DNA of 35,867 nt from an uncultured Mediterranea sp. (GTDB lineage Bacteria; Bacteroidota; Bacteroidia; Bacteroidales; Bacteroidaceae): assembly GCA_946056155.1 (NCBI GenBank), contig CAMGIP010000009.1, positions 1 through 35,867 of the forward strand, written 5' to 3'. Every line of letters starts with the position of its first letter. Within the stretch, counting starts at the first letter, position 1. Made by a program: the position numbers and the translations under genes. Positions 32,842 to 35,867 of this stretch are shown piece by piece. The notes beneath the pieces were generated by a model. That model had not been told where the DNA came from, ran no database searches, and was given only the letters and a program-made list of their open reading frames with translations.

Positions 32842-32884
32842 GTATAAAGTTGCACAATTTATACATAAGTATAAAGTTGCGCAA
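32842..32884. repeat. 16-bp direct repeat in the POT-transporter leader
   Basis: GTATAAAGTTGCACAA (32842-32857) and GTATAAAGTTGCGCAA (32869-32884) differ at one base and start 27 bases apart. Both lie between the promoter and the ATG at 32811, so they could be a paired regulator or RNA-structure site. Confidence 0.8.
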
Positions 32885-32889
32885 ATATA
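32882..32889 (-). promoter_or_regulatory. -7 promoter element for the peptide transporter
   Basis: The minus strand reads TATATTTG, matching TAnnTTTG, with the 16-base repeat immediately downstream and overlapping its end. Confidence 0.6.
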
Positions 32890-32968
32890 CAATTTAGTTT
32901 CAAATTCCCATGCACGTATGGAGATCTTTTTTCTGATTCTCTCTTTTTTAGTCCTTTTCCTTACAGAT

Positions 32969-34231
32969 TTAGAGGAATGGAGTGAGCAGATTGCCCAACC
33001 AGCCTACGAATTTTTTCCACTTTGAGCGCTTTTTCCACAGCTCGGGAGTCATGCGCGTGCTCTGCAGTTTGTCGGCTTCAAACATGGCATTCAGTTCATG
33101 GGTGGTGGAGGGGGCAAAGATGAAGGCATTAGTCTCGTAGTCGTAGCGGAGGCTGCGGCTGTTGAGGTTGGCCGTACCTACCGTGCAGTAGATGCTGTCA
33201 ACCATCATGATTTTGGAGTGGTGGAATCCGTCATTGAAGAGGTAGATTTCCGCTCCTCGTTTCATCAGCTTGTGGGCAATGTAGAAAGAGGCCTCGGGAG
33301 TAAAGGGAATGTCGCTCTTGGCCGGAATCATAATCTCTACCCGCGTGCCCTTCTTCAGCGCCTGTTTGATGGATTTGCGTATCGATTTGGTCGGTACGAA
33401 GTAGGGGTTGACCAGTTGGATATGGCTTTGCGCCGAGGAGATGCAGGCCGAATAGGCATGGCTGATGCTGCGTGGGGTCTCCTTGGGCGAACGATCGACG
33501 ATAGCGATGCTTGTTGTCCCCTTGGGTTCACCTTCAGGCAGGGGTGGAAAATAGGCTGGACCTCCGATATGCTGTCCTGTTTCCCGGTTCCACATGGTGA
33601 GGAAGATACCCTGGAGGTAGCGCACAGCGCTTCCTTCGATGCGGGTATGGATATCGTGCCAGTCTCCCAGTTCCGGGATGCCGTGGATGTAATAGTCAGC
33701 AATATTCATTCCGCCCGTATAACCTATTGTGCCGTCAATCACCACAATCTTGCGGTGGTCGCGGTGGATGGCATGGTTTACCCAGGGAAAAGTGATGGGG
33801 TCGAACTTCACGATTTCTATCCCTTGTGCAGCGATAGAGTCGGTGTGATGTTTCTTTAGGGGTTGGTTATTGGACCAGTTGCCAAAAGCATCGAACATGG
33901 CACGTACCTCTACCCCCTCAGCCGCCTTCACGGCCAGCAGGTCGAAGAGGGCATGGGCTATGGAGTCATTGCGGAAGTTGAAGTACTCCAAGTGGATATG
34001 GTGTCGGGCTTGGCGAACGGCCTCAAAGAGGTCAACGAACTTGTCGTGACCGTTGAGGAACAGTTTCACCCGATTGTCGGTTGTGATGGGAATCTGCATG
34101 CTTCGCATATATTCCATCACCACGGAATCACTGGTCAATGAATCGGTATTGGCCGTAATAGAGTGAGCCTTCAAGGGCTGTATGCCCAGGATGGGGCTGC
34201 AGAACAATAATATAAGGAGTAGCTGTTTCAA
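32969..34231 (-). CDS. Secreted phospholipase D/cardiolipin synthase-like protein
   Basis: A 420-residue member of the phospholipase D superfamily with two HKD motifs: HRKIVVIDGTIGYTGGMN in the first half and HHSKIMMVDSIYCTVGTANLNSRS in the second. Both catalytic histidines and lysines are present. Cardiolipin synthases usually have two N-terminal membrane helices; here there is instead a cleavable-looking signal peptide (MKQLLLILLFCSPILGI), so it is probably periplasmic or inner-membrane facing the periplasm. It may make or remodel cardiolipin, or hydrolyse phospholipids; motifs do not discriminate. It has its own -7 box. Confidence 0.88.
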   Translation of the reverse strand: MKQLLLILLFCSPILGIQPLKAHSITANTDSLTSDSVVMEYMRSMQIPITTDNRVKLFLNGHDKFVDLFEAVRQARHHIHLEYFNFRNDSIAHALFDLLAVKAAEGVEVRAMFDAFGNWSNNQPLKKHHTDSIAAQGIEIVKFDPITFPWVNHAIHRDHRKIVVIDGTIGYTGGMNIADYYIHGIPELGDWHDIHTRIEGSAVRYLQGIFLTMWNRETGQHIGGPAYFPPLPEGEPKGTTSIAIVDRSPKETPRSISHAYSACISSAQSHIQLVNPYFVPTKSIRKSIKQALKKGTRVEIMIPAKSDIPFTPEASFYIAHKLMKRGAEIYLFNDGFHHSKIMMVDSIYCTVGTANLNSRSLRYDYETNAFIFAPSTTHELNAMFEADKLQSTRMTPELWKKRSKWKKFVGWLGNLLTPFL

Positions 34232-34263
34232 TTTTGTTCAGTCTGTTTTGAGTTTTGCGGCTG

Positions 34264-34271
34264 CAAAGGTA
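34264..34271 (-). promoter_or_regulatory. -7 promoter element for the phospholipase D-like gene
   Basis: The minus strand reads TACCTTTG, matching TAnnTTTG, 32 bases before the ATG at 34231. Confidence 0.6.
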
Positions 34272-34349
34272 GGCATTATTCTGCAAATATCCGTCCGTAC
34301 ACCTCCAAAAACTGAATGAATCAGCCACTTTGACCTACTTCCCCTACTT

Positions 34350-34832
34350 TCAGGCTATCCGGACAATCCGTTGGCATATCAAAAAGAGGATGACCGCTCC
34401 CGCCACTAACCAGCTTTGGGTATCGGCCGATTGGGGGATGCTCTGCAATGCACCACTCTGATAGACTTCGTGCAAGGCGTTCCAGAGCAGTTCAGCCCCG
34501 TGACAGTAGAAGAAGAGGGCAAGAGCAGCAGCCGTGCAACCGATGCTCCACAATTGAGCCACGAGCGGAGTGCGTTCGGGTAGCTGCTGCATGACACGAT
34601 AGGAAAATCCATGGTCAGGCAGAGGCTTCATCGAAGCCTTTTGGACAGCAAAGAATTGCTCGATGAGTATATCGTTCTTCTCTTCCATGACATGCTCTTC
34701 TTTCTTCATGACAATCTCTCCTTTCTTCAAGACATTTTTGTTCTCCTTCTGGATGATAACCCCCTTCTCTTTCGATATTATATTCTCCTTCTGCATGATT
34801 TTATCTTCCATTTTTGATTCTTTCATAACCAT
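34350..34832 (-). CDS. DUF5056-like membrane protein downstream of an ECF sigma factor
   Basis: A frame of 160 codons. The conserved part begins near residue 49 (MEEKNDILIEQFFAVQKASM, then DHGFSYRVMQQLPERTPL) and has two hydrophobic segments (IGCTAAALALFFYC and WLVAGAVILFLICQ). This is the layout of the DUF5056 family that follows ECF sigma factors in Bacteroidales and probably acts as a membrane partner or anti-sigma, an inference. Residues 11-48 are a 7-residue tandem repeat. Candidate starts are 34832, 34811, 34709 (AAAGGAG eight bases upstream) and 34688. The frame overlaps the sigma stop by 32 bases if the first is used. Confidence 0.7.
   Translation of the reverse strand: MVMKESKMEDKIMQKENIISKEKGVIIQKENKNVLKKGEIVMKKEEHVMEEKNDILIEQFFAVQKASMKPLPDHGFSYRVMQQLPERTPLVAQLWSIGCTAAALALFFYCHGAELLWNALHEVYQSGALQSIPQSADTQSWLVAGAVILFLICQRIVRIA
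34680..34802 (-). repeat. 21-bp in-frame tandem repeat at the start of the DUF5056-like gene
   Basis: About six units, each encoding a pattern like (I/V)-(M/I/L)-x-K-E-x-x: IMQKENI, ISKEKGV, IIQKENKN (one codon longer), VLKKGEI, VMKKEEH, VMEEKND. Several units also carry AAGGAG followed by ATG, so the array repeats ribosome-binding-like and start-like elements. Confidence 0.75.
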
Positions 34833-35358
34833 TGTTCGTCAGATAGGTTGCCAGTTTCTCTTTCGCCCGAGACAAGTGGCTCTTGACTGTTCCTGTGGGG
34901 CATCCAGTGATACTGGCAATCTTCTCTATGCTCAGATCCTCTATATAAAAGAGGGTGATGCAGGTGCGCTCTATCTCCTTGAGGATATGTAGGGCACGGT
35001 AGAGGTCCATCTGCTGGCCTGGCTCCTTCGGAGGGGTCTGATAGAGCGCATCCACCTGTGCCACCTCCAGTGATTCTGTCTCTTTCCGGTTGCGCAGATA
35101 GTCGTAAAAGACGTTGTGGGCAATGCGATAGAGCCAGGTGGAGAAGTTACTTAGGCCGTTGAACCCTCCAAGACCGGTATAGGCCTTGATGAAGGTCTCC
35201 TGAGACAAATCATCGCTCAGCGCTTCATCTCCACAGGTCTGGTGGAGGAAGAAGCGCCTCACGGGGCTCTGGTACTTCTTCACCAAGTGGTCAAATGCAC
35301 GGGTGTCGTGCAGTGTGACCACTCGGGCTACCAATGCAATGTCACTCAACGAGGCCAT
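34801..35358 (-). CDS. ECF sigma factor
   Basis: A 185-residue sigma-70 family factor. Region 2 shows DLSQETFIKAYTGL and FSTWLYRIAHNVFYDYLR; region 4 shows LSIEKIASITGCPTGTVKSHLSRAKEKL, a clear helix-turn-helix. Unlike the PUL sigma it has no FecR beside it; its partners are the DUF5056-like gene after it and the DUF6249 protein before it. The ATG at 35358 is two bases past the upstream stop (TGA-AA-ATG), indicating translational coupling; a TTG at 35364 is less likely. Confidence 0.95.
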   Translation of the reverse strand: MASLSDIALVARVVTLHDTRAFDHLVKKYQSPVRRFFLHQTCGDEALSDDLSQETFIKAYTGLGGFNGLSNFSTWLYRIAHNVFYDYLRNRKETESLEVAQVDALYQTPPKEPGQQMDLYRALHILKEIERTCITLFYIEDLSIEKIASITGCPTGTVKSHLSRAKEKLATYLTNNGYERIKNGR

Positions 35359-35360
35359 TT

Positions 35361-35867
35361 TCAAAACTCTTTCTGCGGTTCGGATGTGGAATCCTGAGTG
35401 CTTTCGGGCTTATCAGCCTCGCTGAGTCTGGAATCTACGCTATGGCTTTCCTCCTTTATTGGGGGGATTTGTTCACTCTGTCGCGGTTGGGTGAGGTAGT
35501 AGATGATGACCTGTCCAAATCCCATGAACATGATGAGCAGGCCTACGCTGGCCACACCGAATTCGTCGGTCAGGGTCCAGAAAAAGATGAAGAGTCCGAT
35601 GCCCAGGCAGATGTTTCTGATTCCTTTGGCCAACTGAGTATCGTCCACTCTATGACTGTTGCCGCTCTTCTGTCCTGTTATCTTCTCGAAGAGCTCGGTC
35701 GGAATAGGTTGTCCGTTGGCGATGGCCTGCTCGGCCAGTCGATAGACAGCCTGACGGTTCTTATGTCGGAAGTAGCAGACAATCAGTACGATGGCTACAG
35801 GAATAAAAATGAGTGCAAAGATGCCGAAGATGGCTACTTCTGATTTCTGTGTAGATCCGTTACTCAG
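35361..35867 (-). CDS. DUF6249-type membrane protein, partial
   Basis: The minus-strand frame is open to the window edge (169 codons including stop), so the gene is cut at its 5' end. The visible protein has an N-terminal membrane helix (VAIFGIFALIFIPVAIVLIVCYF), then YRLAEQAIANGQPIPTELFE, a cytoplasmic motif I associate with DUF6249, then two more helices (ICLGIGLFIFFWTL and VGLLIMFMGFGQVIIYYL) and a charged, Ser/Glu-rich tail. A GTG at 35648 is an internal codon, not the start. It overlaps or abuts the sigma gene, so it is the upstream member of the same operon. It may take part in sigma control, by position only. Confidence 0.8.
   Translation of the reverse strand: MSNGSTQKSEVAIFGIFALIFIPVAIVLIVCYFRHKNRQAVYRLAEQAIANGQPIPTELFEKITGQKSGNSHRVDDTQLAKGIRNICLGIGLFIFFWTLTDEFGVASVGLLIMFMGFGQVIIYYLTQPRQSEQIPPIKEESHSVDSRLSEADKPESTQDSTSEPQKEF

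Noticed and set aside
32812..32892. Upstream extension of the peptide transporter with two CATLY segments
   Set aside because: It is the translation of the two 16-base leader repeats and lies before the conserved N-terminus; the promoter box overlaps it.
35361..35648. Complete 95-residue protein starting at GTG 35648
   Set aside because: The frame stays open with a membrane helix and a conserved motif to the window edge, so this GTG is internal.

Overview
The window is about 36 kb of a Bacteroidales chromosome, most likely Bacteroidaceae or a close relative. The evidence is a SusC/SusD pair under an ECF sigma factor and FecR anti-sigma, several Bacteroidales-restricted DUF families (DUF4494, DUF4286, DUF4988, DUF6249, DUF5056-like), lipoproteins with acidic residues after the lipidated Cys, and repeated matches to the Bacteroides -7 promoter element TAnnTTTG just upstream of genes. 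I see no insertion sequence, prophage, integrase, CRISPR array or rRNA.

Layout. (1) 1-2476, plus strand: DUF4494 protein, YggS-type PLP protein, dihydroorotate-dehydrogenase-like protein. (2) 2786-8282, minus strand: DUF4286 protein and ruvC, which overlap; then lipoprotein type I pullulanase, a soluble double-ATPase ABC protein and a PAP2 phosphatase. (3) tRNA-Ala(GGC) at 8382, plus strand. (4) 8913-22690, plus strand: a polysaccharide utilization locus (PUL) with ECF sigma, FecR, SusC carrying an STN signalling domain, SusD, GH16 lipoprotein, exported FAD-dependent oxidoreductase, DUF4832 putative glycosidase with a repetitive N-terminal extension, and a DUF4988 surface lipoprotein. The likely logic is that SusC senses its glycan and signals through FecR to the sigma factor, the surface GH16 enzyme cuts the polymer, SusCD imports it, and the remaining exported proteins process or bind it. 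(5) 23072-23755: membrane zinc metallopeptidase. (6) 23790-35867, minus strand: mostly housekeeping and envelope genes, namely a small membrane protein, hisS, another small membrane protein, an acyltransferase, a UDP-sugar 4,6-dehydratase-type membrane protein, rfbC, hpt-adk, a POT-family peptide transporter, a secreted phospholipase D/cardiolipin synthase-like protein, and a three-gene ECF sigma operon (DUF6249, sigma, DUF5056-like) cut by the window end.

The least expected structure is not a gene. The window is unusually rich in short, diverged tandem repeats placed at gene boundaries, with many unit lengths: 8 bp (three dispersed 32-bp copies, each about 50 bases past the stop of a minus-strand housekeeping gene), 15 bp (about 20 units, in frame, ahead of a lipoprotein signal peptide), 21 bp (in frame at the start of the DUF5056-like gene, plus a second two-copy case), 22 bp (between convergent genes), 23 bp (palindromic, after the PUL) and about 25-27 bp. 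The 8-bp family and the 15-bp in-frame leader are the best candidates for something undescribed. All readings were made by eye; no database search was possible.
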